Below are positions 38,343 through 50,373 of a stretch of DNA of 64,000 bases, piece by piece (positions within the stretch are counted from its first letter, which is position 1; every line of letters begins with the position of its first letter). Source of the DNA: Alnus glutinosa (lineage: Eukaryota > Streptophyta > Magnoliopsida > Fagales > Betulaceae); NCBI RefSeq assembly GCF_958979055.1, contig NC_084886.1, positions 44,194,654-44,258,653 of the forward strand. Reading direction: 5' to 3'. A program made the translations under genes and the position numbers. The notes under the pieces are model-generated. The model saw nothing but the letters and a program-made list of their open reading frames with translations, was not told the DNA's origin and ran no database searches.

Positions 38343-39140
38343 ATGTTATCATTTTATAATGCTATAAATATTGATGTTATGAATATTGGAAATACTATTA
38401 AGAATGAAAATCAAGCATCCCAGCAAGATCGTGCTAAAGCAATGAATGACAATCAAGCATCCCAGCAAGATCGCGCTAAAGCAATAATTTTTCTTCGCCA
38501 TCATCTACATGATGAATTAAATAAAAATGAGTACCTTATAGTAAAAGATCCATTGACCTTGTGGAATAATTTAAGGGAGAGATACAAGTACCAGAAGACA
38601 GTTATCCTCCCAAAAAGCTCATTATCGTTGGATGTACCTGAAGTTGCACTTTTTAATATCAGCTCACAGTTAAAACTGTGCACTTATGATGATATATGCC
38701 ATATTTCATGCCTCGAATGTGTTTCTGCAGCAGCAATATCGAGAGCGTAATTTTACAAGATATTCTGAACTAATATCTTGTCTTCTAGTGGCTGAGCAAA
38801 ACAACGAGCTATTAATGAAAAATCACAAATCTCGTCCAACGAGTTCTACACCATTTCCTGAAGCAAATGGAACCTCATTTTGTGGTAATAAAGGAAACCA
38901 TTATCGTGGACGTGGATGTGGTAGAAAAAAAAAATATATATACATTATAGAGGTCAATGGGAACGTACTCATAATTTTTACAAAAAGAAATGTTCATTTC
39001 CACCAGAAGTGGAACCACACTGAGGCAAAAGAATATAAAAACAAAGGTTTACAGAATAAACCTACAAAGAACTATGAAGATCGATAAATGTTACAGGTGT
39101 AATATGAAAAGACATTTGTCGCGTACTGCCGTACGCCTAA
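38343..39140 (+). pseudogene. Copia gag remnant
   Basis: The first frame (from 38343) encodes the capsid-like LWNNLRERYKYQKTVILP region. The second frame (from 38686) continues with VFLQQQYRERNFTRYSELIS and LLVAEQNNELLMKNH, so a frame change lies near 38690. A zinc-knuckle remnant near 39087 begins KCYRCNMKRHLSRT but lacks the final Cys in frame. A 42-bp unit is duplicated in tandem at 38409-38450 and 38451-38490 (NQASQQDRAKA twice). Gag would normally package element RNA. Confidence 0.8.
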
Positions 39141-39315
39141 ACATCTGATAGACCTATATCAAGCATCCATAAAAGAGAAAGAAAAGTGGATTAAAATGAA
39201 TTTGGTTAATCACAGTAATCCTGTAGTAATATATATACGTTTTCATTATGTTGTCAATTTTAATTGTATTTTGTTATTTTATTTTGATTAATGAAATTTA
39301 ATATTTATTTTATTT

Positions 39316-42300
39316 ATGTATGAAGGTATGAGTCATACTGATGGAATGATTAATTCCAAAATGATTGGTGAAGATTTGTGTCTAGCAGACAGTTGTACAA
39401 CGCACACAATTCTTAGAGATAAAAAATATTTTCAATACATAATATTAAACAAAGCTAGTGTCAATACAATATCAGGTTCATCAAACCTAATTGAAGGCTA
39501 TGGAAGAGCGAATATTGTATTGCCAAAAGGAACAAAATTTTATATTGACGATGCTTTGTATTCTTCTAAATCTAGAAGAAATTTAATTAGTTTTAAGGAT
39601 ATTCGTCTAAATAGTTATCATGTTAAAACCACTAATGAAGGCAGTGACGAATATCTTTATATTACTTCAATAATTTTGGGCTAGAAGCTCATATTGGAAA
39701 AACTGTCTGCTTTCTCTTCCGGGTTGTATTATACAACAATAAGAACAGTTAAATCACATGTTGTGATGCATCAGAAGTGCTCTAATTCAAAGATGTTTAT
39801 GCTTTGGCATGATCGTCTTGGACATCCGGGAACAATAATGATGCGTCGAATAATTGAGAACTCTTATGGGCATTCATTAAAGAGCCAGAAGATTCTTTTA
39901 CCAAGTGATTATTCTTGTGCTGCATGTTCTCAAGACAAACTTGTAATAAAGTCATCCTCTTCTAAGGTAATTGTTGAATCTCCATCATTTTTACAAAGAA
40001 TTCTAGGGGATATATGTGGGCCGATTCACCCTCCATGTGGGCCATTTAGATATTTTATGGTTTTAATAAATGCATCAACTAAATGGTCACATGTTTGCCT
40101 ACTTTCTACTCGTAATGTTGCATTTGCTAGACTTCTTGCCCAAATAATTAGATTACGGGCACAATTTCCTGATTGTCCAATTCATTCTATTCGGATGGAT
40201 AATGCGGGTGAATTTACATCTCAAACATTTTATGATTATTGCATGTCAATCGGTATTAATGTTGAGCATCTTATTGCTCATACACATACTCAAAATGGTT
40301 TAGCTGAATCGTTTATTAAACGACTTTAGTTAATTGCTCGACCTTTGCTTATGAAATCAAAACTACCTATTTCTGCTTGGGAACATGCAATATTACTTGC
40401 TGCATCATTAGTTCGGATCAGACCAACATCTTACCAAAAATATTTCCCTTTACAACTTGCATTTGGTCAACCACTAAATATTTTTCATTTTCGCATTTTT
40501 GGTTGTGCTGTATAAGTTCCAATTGCTCCACCTCACCGCACTAAAATGGGACCTCAATGTAGACTTGGGATTTATATTGGTTTTGACTCTCCATCTATTA
40601 TTAGATACCTTGAGCCTTTAGCTGGTGATATTTTTAAAGTACGTTTTGAAGATTGTCATTTTGATGAAAATATATTCCCATCACTAGGGAAAGAAAAGTC
40701 TTTGCCAAAAGCACGACAAGAAATCACTTGGAATAATTCGACGTTATCACATTTTGATCCTTGTACAAATCAATGTGAACTAGAAGTTCAAAGGATCATT
40801 CATTTGCAGAGTATTGCAAATCAATTGCCGGATGCATTTACTGACAACAAGAAAATAATTAAGTCTCACATTCCAGCTGCTAATACTCCAACGAAGATAG
40901 AAGTCCCTGTAGGACAATTAACTAATACAGCAGCAAATGAGTTTAAGGCACGCCTGAAGCGTGGAAGACCTATTGGTGCAAAGGATAAGATTACCCGGAA
41001 GAAAAAAGCACAAGAAAATGAAATCAACGCTCCTGAAGAGGCCTTACCCACAAAACAGGCAACGAAAATTAATCCATCCAAACTTCCTGTACAAAATTCT
41101 CTTGGAAAGAAATCCCCTGAAGAGGAATCTCCTGAAGAGTTACCCCCTGAAGAGGAACAGGTACCTGAAAATAATGAGATCTCAATAAATTATATAAGTA
41201 CAAGAGAAATATTGGATAGAAACAAAATTGTTGTCGACAATATATTTTCATTTAAAGTTGCATTTGACATTACCAGAAGTAATGATGATATTGAACCACA
41301 ATCCGTCAAAGAATGTCGACGTAGAAATGATTGACCAATGTGGAATAAAGCAATTCAGGCAAAATTGAATTCACTGGCAAAACGTGAAGTATTTGGACCT
41401 GTAGTCCAAACACCAGAAGGTGTGTCGCCTGTTGGATACAAGTGGGTATTTGTATGAAAACGTAAAGAGAAAAATGAAATTGTGAGATACAAAGCAAGAC
41501 TTGTTGCACAAGGTTTCCTGCAGAAACCAGGTATTGATTATGAAGAAACATATTCCCCTGTAGTGGATGCAATTACATTTAGATTTTTTATTAGCTTGAT
41601 AGTTACAGAAAGTTTGGATATATGTTTAATGGATGTGGTTACAGCATATTTATATGGATCACTTGATAATGATATATACATGAAAATCCCTGAAGGATAC
41701 AAAATGCCTGAAGCATATAATTCAAAATCCCGAAGTATTTATTCTATCAAGCTACAAAGATCTTTATACGGGTTAAAGCAATCCGGACGCATGTGGTACA
41801 ATCGTCTAAATGAATATTTATTGAAAGAAGGATTTGAGAATAATCCAATTTGTCCATGAGTTTTCATTAAAAAATCAGAATCTGGATTTGCTATCATTGC
41901 AGTTTATGTAGATGATTTAAATCTTGTCGGGACTCTAGAAGAGCTCACAAAAACTGCCACTTATCTAAAAAATGAGTTTGAGATTAAAGATCTTGGGAAG
42001 ACAAAATTTTGTCTTGGCTTACGGATTGAACATTTTCAAAGTGGAATTATTGTTCATCAATCAACATACACAGAAAAAGTTCTGAAGCACTTCTATATGG
42101 AGAAAGCTCATCCTTTGAGCACTCCAATGGTTGTTCGTTCACTTGATGTGAAAAAATACCATTTTCGCCCTCAAGAAGATGACGAAGAAATTCTTGGTCC
42201 TGAAGTACCATATCTTAGTGCAATTGGCGCACTCATGTATCTTGCAAATTGCACACGACCTGATATAGCATTTTCAATTAATTTATTAGCAAGATACAGT

Positions 42301-42909
42301 TCTACACCAACTTGAAGGCATTGGAATGAGGTTAAACATGTTCTACGTTATCTTCGTGGAACAACTAACATGGAATTATTTTATCCAAAATGTTCAAATT
42401 CATAGTTAATTGGATATGCAGATGCGAGTTTTCTTTCTGATCCGCATAAATGTAGATCTCAAACAGGATATTTATTTACATGTGGAAGTACTGCTATTTC
42501 ATGGAGATCTGTCAAGCAAACACTTGTTGCTACTTCTTCAAATCACTCAGAAATTATTGCAATTCATGAAGCAAGTCGGGAATGCATATGGCTAAGATCA
42601 CTAATTCAACACATTCGAGAAAAATGTGGTTTATCAACAATCAAAGATAGCCCGACAATATTATATGAAGATAATGCTGCTTGTATCACACAGATCAGAG
42701 GAGGATACATTAAGGGTGATAGAACAAAACACATTTCACCGAAATTCTTTTATACACATGAGCTCCAGAAGAGTGGTGATATTGATGTGAAGCAGATACG
42801 AACAAGTGACAATTTGGCAGATTTATTTACCAAAACATTACCAACTGCAACATTTAAGAAGTTGGTAAATAACATTGGAATGCGACGACTCAAGGATCTT
42901 TCATCATAA
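39316..42909 (+). pseudogene. Copia pol remnant: protease, integrase, RT, RNase H
   Basis: One reading frame carries all domains without a frameshift but is cut by in-frame stops at 39682, 40327, 40513, 41332, 41455, 41857, 42313 and 42403. Protease: DSCTTHTIL near 39390. Integrase: zinc motif around WHDRLGHPG and CAACSQ, then GDICGPIH, RMDNAGEF and NGLAESF for the D, D and E residues. Reverse transcriptase: KARLVAQGF, YSPVVDAITFR, SLYGLKQS and the catalytic VYVDDLNLVG near 41900. RNase H: IGYADASFLSDPHKCRSQTG and SNHSEIIA. It ends at 42909 after LFTKTLPT. Not translatable. Confidence 0.92.
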
Positions 42910-43157
42910 ACAATTGAAGTTTGTCATACTAATGAGGGGGAGTAAAAAGATTATGCTGATTGTACTCTTTTTCCTTCGCTAAGGTTTTTTCCATTGGGTT
43001 TTCCTTTGCAATATTTTAATGAGGCAATCATAAAGCATACGACGGCACACAAGAATAATGTACTCTTTTTTCTTCGCCACAGGTTTTTTCCCACTAGGTT
43101 TTCCTTGACAAGGTTTTAACGAGGCATATTCTTAGTGTATGGTCATCCAAGGGAGAG

Positions 43158-43462
43158 TGTTATGAATGCATTCATGCATTTGGTGGATGACCATTTAGTT
43201 TAGCTCTTGGAATTCTACACATTCATGTCATCTTTTAGAATTACATAACATTCATGTAATACATTGATGTAGCCTTTTAATTCATGTCATATCATTTCCT
43301 ATTCTTTAATCTCCCATTATGATTCTATGTCTATAAAATAGAGTATTGGGTACTTTGTAAAATACACAATTATAGAAAAGAATCATACATAGTTCCTGAA
43401 GAACTAGTTTCACATTTACAATCTCTTTATCTTGTCTTTTTATTTTCTTTGATTTTACAACA
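43158..43462 (+). repeat. 3' LTR of the Copia element
   Basis: Starts TGTTATGAATG and ends TTTTACAACA, like the 5' LTR. A purine-rich tract sits immediately upstream. Confidence 0.93.
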
Positions 43463-43467
43463 TAATT

Positions 43468-44036
43468 ATCATCCTAATGAAATCAATTATCATAGCCAGC
43501 TGCTTGTCCCCAATTAATTTCCACACACTCTCAGTTTTTCACATTTAGCTTAAGCCGTGCAGAAACTTTAAGTGAGAGTACACCAATTACGGGGCGTTTT
43601 TTCTTTATTCTTTATTTATTTTTTTTATAAGCCAACTGTTTTCATGGATATTTTGTATTTAAATTGTTTGTTAACGTTTTTTGTTTTGAGAAGAGAAAAC
43701 AAAAATTTTAACAAACATAATCCATAACTTTTACTCTAAAATCAATTTAAATTACTACATGTTTCAAAAATTTAAATTGATAAAAAATAAAAAAATAAAT
43801 TATTTAATTAAAATTCTAACAAAACCAAGTAATTAAACTGTTCACCTTTAACCGAGCTTCTGAAGTCAAATCTTTACGATTAGGTGTTGTAGTATCTTAA
43901 AGCTTTTGCACTCTAATGATTGCGGTTTGAATCAGAGCTGAAAAATCAAACCAATACAGGAAATAGTCGGTCGAAATTGACTCAAATTAAACGCCAAACA
44001 TAATAGAGAAATTTTTTTTTTCTCCCCTTCTTTTTC

Positions 44037-44073
<37 letters not shown>

Positions 44074-45549
44074 ATATATAATATTAAAAAAAAATGTGTT
44101 ACTAGCATGTTAATATGTCACTTTGGTATGTAAAAATTAACTATAAATCAACTTGTAGATCTATAAATTAACTATAGAAGGACCTACATGCAGGATCTCA
44201 TTATTAATTTTTATAATGGAAAAAAAAGAAAAAAGAAAAAAAAATACAAATATAATAAATAGCATGTCTGAACGTAGTAGTAGTATTAATAATAATAATA
44301 ATAATATAATATATATATATATATATTTTTTTGTAGGGGCCACTTTTGTATGCTACAAGGGACAAGAAGCACATTGTAAATGTTTGCATTGAAAAGTCGA
44401 AGCAGTGAGATCGAAAGCAAGTTTGATGGTTGGTCGAAATGGTCGGGGTTGTTTTCGTGGTGGTTGGTTGGCCGTATTCCGTATTTTCCCTTTTTGCACT
44501 TTCCAAATCTCATCATCATTTCAAACAAGTTGGGCCGTCTGTGGTCCCTCCGATCCGTCTTCACCCGGCCACCGCCACAAAACCCATCATCATCATTTTC
44601 CCTCCAATCATTTCATTTCTGGGATCTAATTAGATTATTTTATTTTTGTTAATAAATCTTGTACTTAGCGCGCAGCTCAAATATTCAAAATTGATCATAC
44701 TATATATATATATATATATATATACAAAAAGATTCAATGTGACCGACATTACTCGATTCAATGCATTGCCATCATGATGATCATGTGTAAATGTGAAAAT
44801 TAATCAGTCATGTGTTGTTGTTGGTTTGAAACAAACAAAACATTCACTCTTTTTAATACATTAACTGAGGAATCAAATAATAAAAGTCATAATTAATTTT
44901 TAAGACTTGGGTTGTGGGATGGATGGAATAAAGAAATTAGAATTGAATGGGATATGGGATATGGGATGAACAAAACAGTCTTACAGAAGCTGAAACAAAG
45001 GGGGGGATGCATGCACGTACAGCACTGATTAGCTAGCTAGTCTCACATTTTCTATGGATGAAAAAGTTAATTAATTACATAAAAACTATGCTTTGGAATT
45101 GAGTTTCTTTTGGCATTAGAATAAGATAATGGTGTTTAGGAGTCCAATGAAGCTAAACGTTGACTTCAATATCCATTCGTGTTGTGTTAGCAATGTGGGC
45201 ATCCTTCTTTTTTTTTTTTTTTTTTAAGTATTATGTAACACAATTTGCAAGGGAGATAAATGTGCAAATCAAGAAAACCTAACGTGCAATAGATGGTAAT
45301 ATGTGAGTGAGGAAAGAGATTTTTTATATAGAATTCACTTATCTAAACAGGTTTAGAATAGTCCGCTCACTTATTCTGCATAGAGGCTATTTCATATTAG
45401 CTGTTTGAATTGCTAGCTAGGAATATAAATCTAAAATTTGATATATATATACTAGGATTTGATCCCCTACGATCGTAATCACTATTCTTATTTCTTCTTC
45501 CTTTTCTTTGAACACGGGTATGTACAATCCGAGCATCAAATTGATAAGG
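43468..45549. other. intergenic with microsatellites, no supported gene
   Basis: Contains (CT)n at about 44040-44070, (AT)n near 44310 and 44700, and poly(T) near 45210. Overlapping short frames at 44380-44650 have no recognisable domain and lie in a moderately GC-rich patch of unknown origin. Confidence 0.5.
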
Positions 45550-45554
45550 ATCTT

Positions 45555-46034
45555 TGTTGGGAAATGTGTCTTTCCCGGCAGATAAGGTGCTTGTCAAGAC
45601 AATGCCACATAAGTAGTTGGTAATTAGAATCCTGAATATGACAACTTGGTACTCGGTTAGGTTACCAAACCTCGAAAAATTCGAGATTCTGCAGAAACAA
45701 TCTCAATTCCATGCTTGGCAGTGTCATGTCATCTTACAGATCATTGTTCAAGGTGTACCCGTGTACCATTCATAACAAGGTGTCTAAAATCCCAAAAAAT
45801 CCGGAACCCAACCTTACAATTGATACATGGACCTATAAATAGCAGGTCATGAGGTAATTTTTCACACGAGCATACAAAAATAGAACTTCAAAAATATATA
45901 TATCATTCTAACTTGAGCGTCGGAGGAGGATTCCCGGTGGAAACCCCGGCGTGTCCTTTGCATTTTGCAGGAAATCGCAACCATACGGAGGAAGCGAAAC
46001 CTCCCACGTCACTGCATTGGAAGTTGTACCAACA
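45555..46034 (+). mobile_element. solo LTR, 480 bp, perfect 5-bp target duplication
   Basis: Starts TGTTGGG and ends ACCAACA. ATCTT flanks both sides (45550-45554 and 46035-46039). TATA box TATAAATAG is at 45834-45842. Short inverted TGTTGG/CCAACA ends are shared with the LTR at 14512-15271, but the bodies differ. It sits between diverged copies of a ~100-bp repeat (near 45450, 46055 and 46158). Confidence 0.85.
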
Positions 46035-46925
46035 ATCTTAATCTAATATGCGATATACTAGGATCGGGATCTCTCTTCTTATTCATTTCTTTCTTCTCTT
46101 TGGACAAGGGTCGGTGCATGCAATACGGGCAACAAATTGTTGAGAATTCTAATCTAATAGGAATCAGCAACCGGGATCCCTCTTCTTATTTCTTCTCCCT
46201 CCTCTTTGGGCAAGACCTTGTACAATTTTTTCAACCCCTTCAATTTGGTAAGCAATTGAAAAAAAAAAAAAATCATTAAATAATGTTATACATCACCCCA
46301 TTATCATATTTCCATCTTCTCAATGTTGTCGATCGTGTAATGATGGATAGCATTAAAATATTTTTGAAAAAATAGTAAGAAAATAATGGAGTAATTAATG
46401 TATCATTATCCGAAATGGTAGAATAAGAAGATAATTTATGGACGTAGCCCTTCGATATACGTGAAGGTGATTGTCAACTGATGATTATAATCAAGGGAAG
46501 CAGCATTTAGTTAATTAATTGATTGGGGGAGATTAATTAACATAACATTATAATACTTCAATTATACGTTGAATCAAAGTACAGGGCGACCCCACACAGA
46601 GATATCAGATATTGGGATGTCTTTTACTGCGTCTCCATGTTCCCAATACAAAATGTGGACATTACAAGGCCCACAATTTACGGTAATTGGGTACTTCAGT
46701 CTGCAACAGCTGTGAGCCCAACCAAATAATGCAACTCCATTGCCTCCAACTCATGTGATTTTGCAGTCAAACTCAATAATACATATAGCAAATACAAAGG
46801 AAGAGTGTTGATCTTTACTCTTTTGTCACGGTGCTTTAATGATAAATGTCAGTTTAGTAGATTGAATTACGTAAGGACAAAAGGCTTACGGTGAAACCAT
46901 AGCCACATGCACTAGAAAGCAAGTA

Positions 46926-47016
46926 ATGGGTGTTGGTGCCCTGATCGATTGACTCAATAGTATAGGCAAGTGAGGAAATCATAACCACGTTAGAAAGCAC
47001 GTAATGGGTGTTGGTG
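46926..47016. repeat. tandem duplication hosting a retroposon insertion
   Basis: GTAATGGGTGTTGGTG occurs at 46926-46941, 47001-47016 and 47758-47773. The first occurrence and the sequence after it (CTCAATAGTATAGGCAAGTGAGG) match the sequence after the third (CTCAGAAGTATAGGCAAGCGAGG). A ~75-bp tandem repeat was therefore interrupted in its second unit by the element at 47017-47757. Confidence 0.8.
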
Positions 47017-47757
47017 GGGCTCTCTCTTTCTGCTGAAGAGAGAGAAAGTCTGAGACTTTTCTAGAGAGCGAGGGGTAAGAGTGATCTTGTCTTCCGGGGG
47101 GGAGGCCTCTCGCCTCCTCCTCCCGGCCTTGTTTTTTTGGTTTTTTGGTTCCCTTGGCCGTTAGGGCCAGGGTTTAGTTTACCCTGGGTCGTCTTTCCCA
47201 GTGGTGGATGTTTGTCTCCGAGCCTTTAGGGCTGTCGGAGTGTTTTCCTCCCAGTGTAGCACTGGTGGAGGTTGTTTGGTTTGCTTGTTCTTTCTTTTGT
47301 TTTGTCTTTGTTGGTGCAAGCAGAGGCTTTTGGCTGCTGGTTCATGGAGATAGACGGGTGTTGGAGAATGGCCGGTGGAGATCTGGACCTCTGAAGGTCG
47401 TCCGTTGATGGGGGGGGCTCCCGGAGAAGTCGTGTGCTCTGTACGAGCGGGTTTTTCCGGCTGTCTGTTTCCTGGCTTGTCTTCCTGAGCTTCTTCTTGT
47501 TGTGGTTGTAAATTCTTTTCCTGTTTCACAGTCTACCAGTTTCTGGTAGCTGCTTTAAGCTAGGGTTTCCCCTGGCTTTGTGGTTAGAAGTTCTTTACCT
47601 ATAGCCGCATCTCTCGGCCTTCGGCCTTGGTTTATCTTCGCCTTTGGGCGGCTGTAATTTTCTTCTTTCTGTGTATTTGTTTTGTTATTGTAACCATTTG
47701 GATGTTTTCCGGGCGATTGTTCCGGCAATGTAGAAGGCTTTTACGTTCAAAAAAAAA
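47017..47757 (+). mobile_element. poly(A)-tailed retroposon with 16-bp target duplication
   Basis: Bounded by perfect GTAATGGGTGTTGGTG duplications (47001-47016 and 47758-47773) and ending in a short poly(A) run, the signature of LINE-machinery retroposition. The body is GC- and T-rich, with phrases such as CACAGTCTACC, GCTGCTTTAAGCTAGGGTTT and GGCGGCTGTAATTTTC. A related element lies at 54841-55887. No LINE protein domain is visible, so it is a SINE-like or non-autonomous LINE derivative. Open frames on both strands here are not supported as genes. Confidence 0.85.
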
Positions 47758-47773
47758 GTAATGGGTGTTGGTG

Positions 47774-48552
47774 CTCGGGTTGGCTCAGAAGTATAGGCAA
47801 GCGAGGTCTCGCCTAAGGCCATTCCCCCCCCTCCCCCCGCACGCACAAGAAAAAAAGAAAATTTTAAAAAATAATAATAATAATAATTAAATACTTCAAT
47901 TGAAATACTAAGTTATTTAAAAAAGTTAATATTATTGACAATAAATACTCGTACCCCTTGCTTCTATGAAAAGATTTTTTTTAAAAAAAAAAAATAAAAT
48001 ATAATTTACAATTGATCTTGTCAGAAGAAATATCAAATGGATTAGTTATATTATATGAGGGTAATATATTAATAAAAGTTGAGTTAAAAAATTTAATTTT
48101 TTAGATCAAAATATTAGAAGAATGATTTGTAAATTAATATTTTAATATTCTATATTGATATAATAAAATCATAAAGTTCCTTTCATGCCTCAATAATTTT
48201 GATTGAACCGTCCCTGGTTAGCACAAAAAGGCAAAATCTTAACTTATATGGCGGAGAAAAGCTACAGGGGACTGGTACTCTCCCTCCCACTATGTATGTC
48301 TTCAATTCTTTAATGCGTCACATCCAATAATTTATTTATTTATTTTTTTTACAAAAAAAGAAAAAAAAAAAGAAAAAAAAAAAAAAAGAAAAAAAAAAAC
48401 GTAAAGGGCTTCACGTGTATGAAGTCTGTGCGCCATGTGCTTGTGTGCAGTCGGCAACCTTTTTTGACGATGAGATAAGAAATTAGAAAGTAGTGATGTT
48501 CCTCTCATCTAAAGCTCATCTCACGGATCTTGCCTCTCTCTCCCCTATCTCC

Positions 48553-48603
<51 letters not shown>

Positions 48604-48620
48604 GAAAACACCCCTAGGTT
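47774..48620. other. AT-rich intergenic and upstream region
   Basis: Low-complexity A/T tracts (47860-48120, 48330-48400), then a (CT)n tract at about 48536-48586 leading into the promoter of the small gene at 48746. No other gene is seen. Confidence 0.5.
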
Positions 48621-48628
48621 TATATATA
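48621..48628 (+). promoter_or_regulatory. TATA box of the small gene at 48746
   Basis: TATATATA about 120 bp upstream of the ATG, downstream of a CT-rich patch of the kind common in plant core promoters. An alternating AT run just upstream (48587-48602) makes the exact box uncertain. Confidence 0.45.
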
Positions 48629-48745
48629 CAAGGCCTAGAGAATTCGTTCGCGGAGACTTGCAAGAAAGACACACACAGACGCAGAAGCTAGCTCCCTGGC
48701 CTCTCTATCTTTCACAAAAACAGCAATATATACATATATACATTA

Positions 48746-49074
48746 ATGGCTTCTTGGAAGAAGACCATCACAACCCCGTTCAGGAAAGCTTGCACTTTCT
48801 TCAACCAGCAACCGAGGGATCAAAAGAAGCCCCAACCAGCTGGTACGTACACTTTATCATATCCTAGCTAGCTAGAAAAGCATTACTGCTACTCATAAGT
48901 CATAAGCTAATTATATATATGTATGTATAATGATGAGATTAATTTGCAGAGCATGATGAGAATCGCGGGATCGATTTACATGGCGAAGTGATGGCATGCG
49001 GATATGAAGATGTTCAGGTCATGTGGTCCATTCTCGACAAGTCCAAGCCCACACCCTGCAACATCACTTCTTGA
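48746..49074 (+). CDS. conserved small plant protein, 73 residues
   Basis: Two exons, 48746-48842 and 48950-49074, with a GT-AG intron of 107 bp and a GTACGT donor, give 222 coding bases. The protein starts MASWKKTITTPFRKACTFFN. After a Gln/Pro/Lys-rich linker it has the block GIDLHGEVMACGYEDVQVMW, and ends SILDKSKPTPCNITS. This matches, from memory, a short uncharacterised protein family found across flowering plants with the same N-terminal MASWKK and LHGEVMAC.YEDVQVMWSIL motif. No signal peptide or membrane span is visible. Function is unknown. Junctions and the conserved block make the model strong. Confidence 0.85.
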
Positions 49075-50373
49075 TATTCTATAACCCAACCCCCAAGACC
49101 AAAAAAAAAAAAAGTCTATTCGATCTATATGAGAAGAATATTCATGTTTTCCATCACCTTCCGGATCTGGTATGATATATGTATATGCATGTATCGCTTT
49201 ATATAGATAGTCATAGGTTGGGCTGATAATCCTAGCCTGTTCAAATGGTAGCAAGATCATCAAGGAAATTCCCAGAAAAGGAGGGTGGTGGGGTTGGGGG
49301 AAGAAGAATGGGGTAATGGGCTGATTAATATACAATGCCCTTAACATTTGGTGCCGTGTAGTTTAGCTTTTCTTTTTTTCTTTGGCGAAAAAATGTTACT
49401 GTTCATAGGGAATCCCCGTGATTAATTAATGAATATCATGGTGAGATTTTGGAATAGAAATTAGTTCAGATTTTTCTTTTTCTTGTGAGCTACCTACCTT
49501 TTATTTATTTATTTTTATTTTTTGTTTTTGCTTCGGCTTTTTGTGTTTCCTATCAATGATGGGTTTTGCTTTTGGAAAGGCATTTATGTTTCAAACCTTA
49601 TCTCTTATGTACGGGGTCTTGCAAGTGGGAATATCAGAGATTACATGATCCGGTAAGATTTTGTAGTCGTTGGGATATTTTTCCTTTTTACAAAGAGAAA
49701 TAGGTGGATACGATGGCTACCAAATTTTAAATTTTACCTTGTCGGTGGGATATTTATATGATATTTGTGGTATATGTAAGTTAAAAGAGTGTTTTCAAAA
49801 GTATCCCAGATATTTTTACTTAATTAAATTTGTATACTTTGGTAAATATGATGATAGAATGTATACCGACCGCGGTAGCATGGGATTATGACAAACCAGA
49901 TGGGCTTGACCAGCTATTTACAGACCCGGTGGGCTAAGACCTTGCTCTTTCCAATTTAATTGTTTATATTTTGATGTTTTTAAATTTAATTGTTTAATGA
50001 TTGACGTAATAATTGCCTAATTAATTAGTTTGTAAGAGACTTGTAAAAGCTGTAATAGTTAGAGGTGATATTTCGATTTCAAATTAAATTACGATAAATA
50101 GAGCCCCATCAAACAGAAAGTATAAAAGAACAGAAAGAAATCTGCAAATACACTGGAAACTTATCACTAATTCAAAGTTTGAACCCATGAGTTCCAACGT
50201 GTTCACTTATCAAATATTAGACATCATGTTTCTACAGAAAATTCGGGGAAAAACTAAACAGCAAAAGATACCAAGTTCATTGTGCAAACCTAGGATTTAC
50301 ATTATTTTGTAAGTACAGCAAAAGGCTTTTTATCATAGTGAAATCTACATGCACGCCTCACAAAAGTGTTAAT
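49075..50373. other. intergenic, no supported gene
   Basis: Contains the 3' UTR of the 48746 gene and the 3' flank of the SNF5-type gene on the minus strand. Short frames (48976-49347 minus, 49670-49891 plus) match nothing recognisable. Confidence 0.5.

Larger units (their letters stand above)
37809..43462 (+). mobile_element. full-length but inactive Ty1/Copia LTR retrotransposon
   Basis: Two direct LTRs (37809-38114 and 43158-43462) bound an interior with gag, protease, integrase, reverse transcriptase and RNase H in that order; integrase before reverse transcriptase defines Copia. A primer-binding-site-like sequence CGTTATCAGCAC follows the 5' LTR. A purine-rich CCAAGGGAGAG precedes the 3' LTR. 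Flanks CAATT and TAATT are a 5-bp target duplication with one change. About a dozen differences separate the LTRs by eye, so the insertion is not recent. Gag has a frame change and pol carries multiple stops. Confidence 0.93.

Noticed and set aside
44041-44070. CT-rich tract considered as a promoter Y-patch
   Set aside because: No supported gene follows within a sensible distance; it behaves as a simple (CT)n repeat.
47179-47529. 116-codon minus-strand frame rich in Gln, Pro and Lys
   Set aside because: It lies wholly inside the retroposon at 47017-47757 and matches no family; the GC-rich body leaves several frames open.
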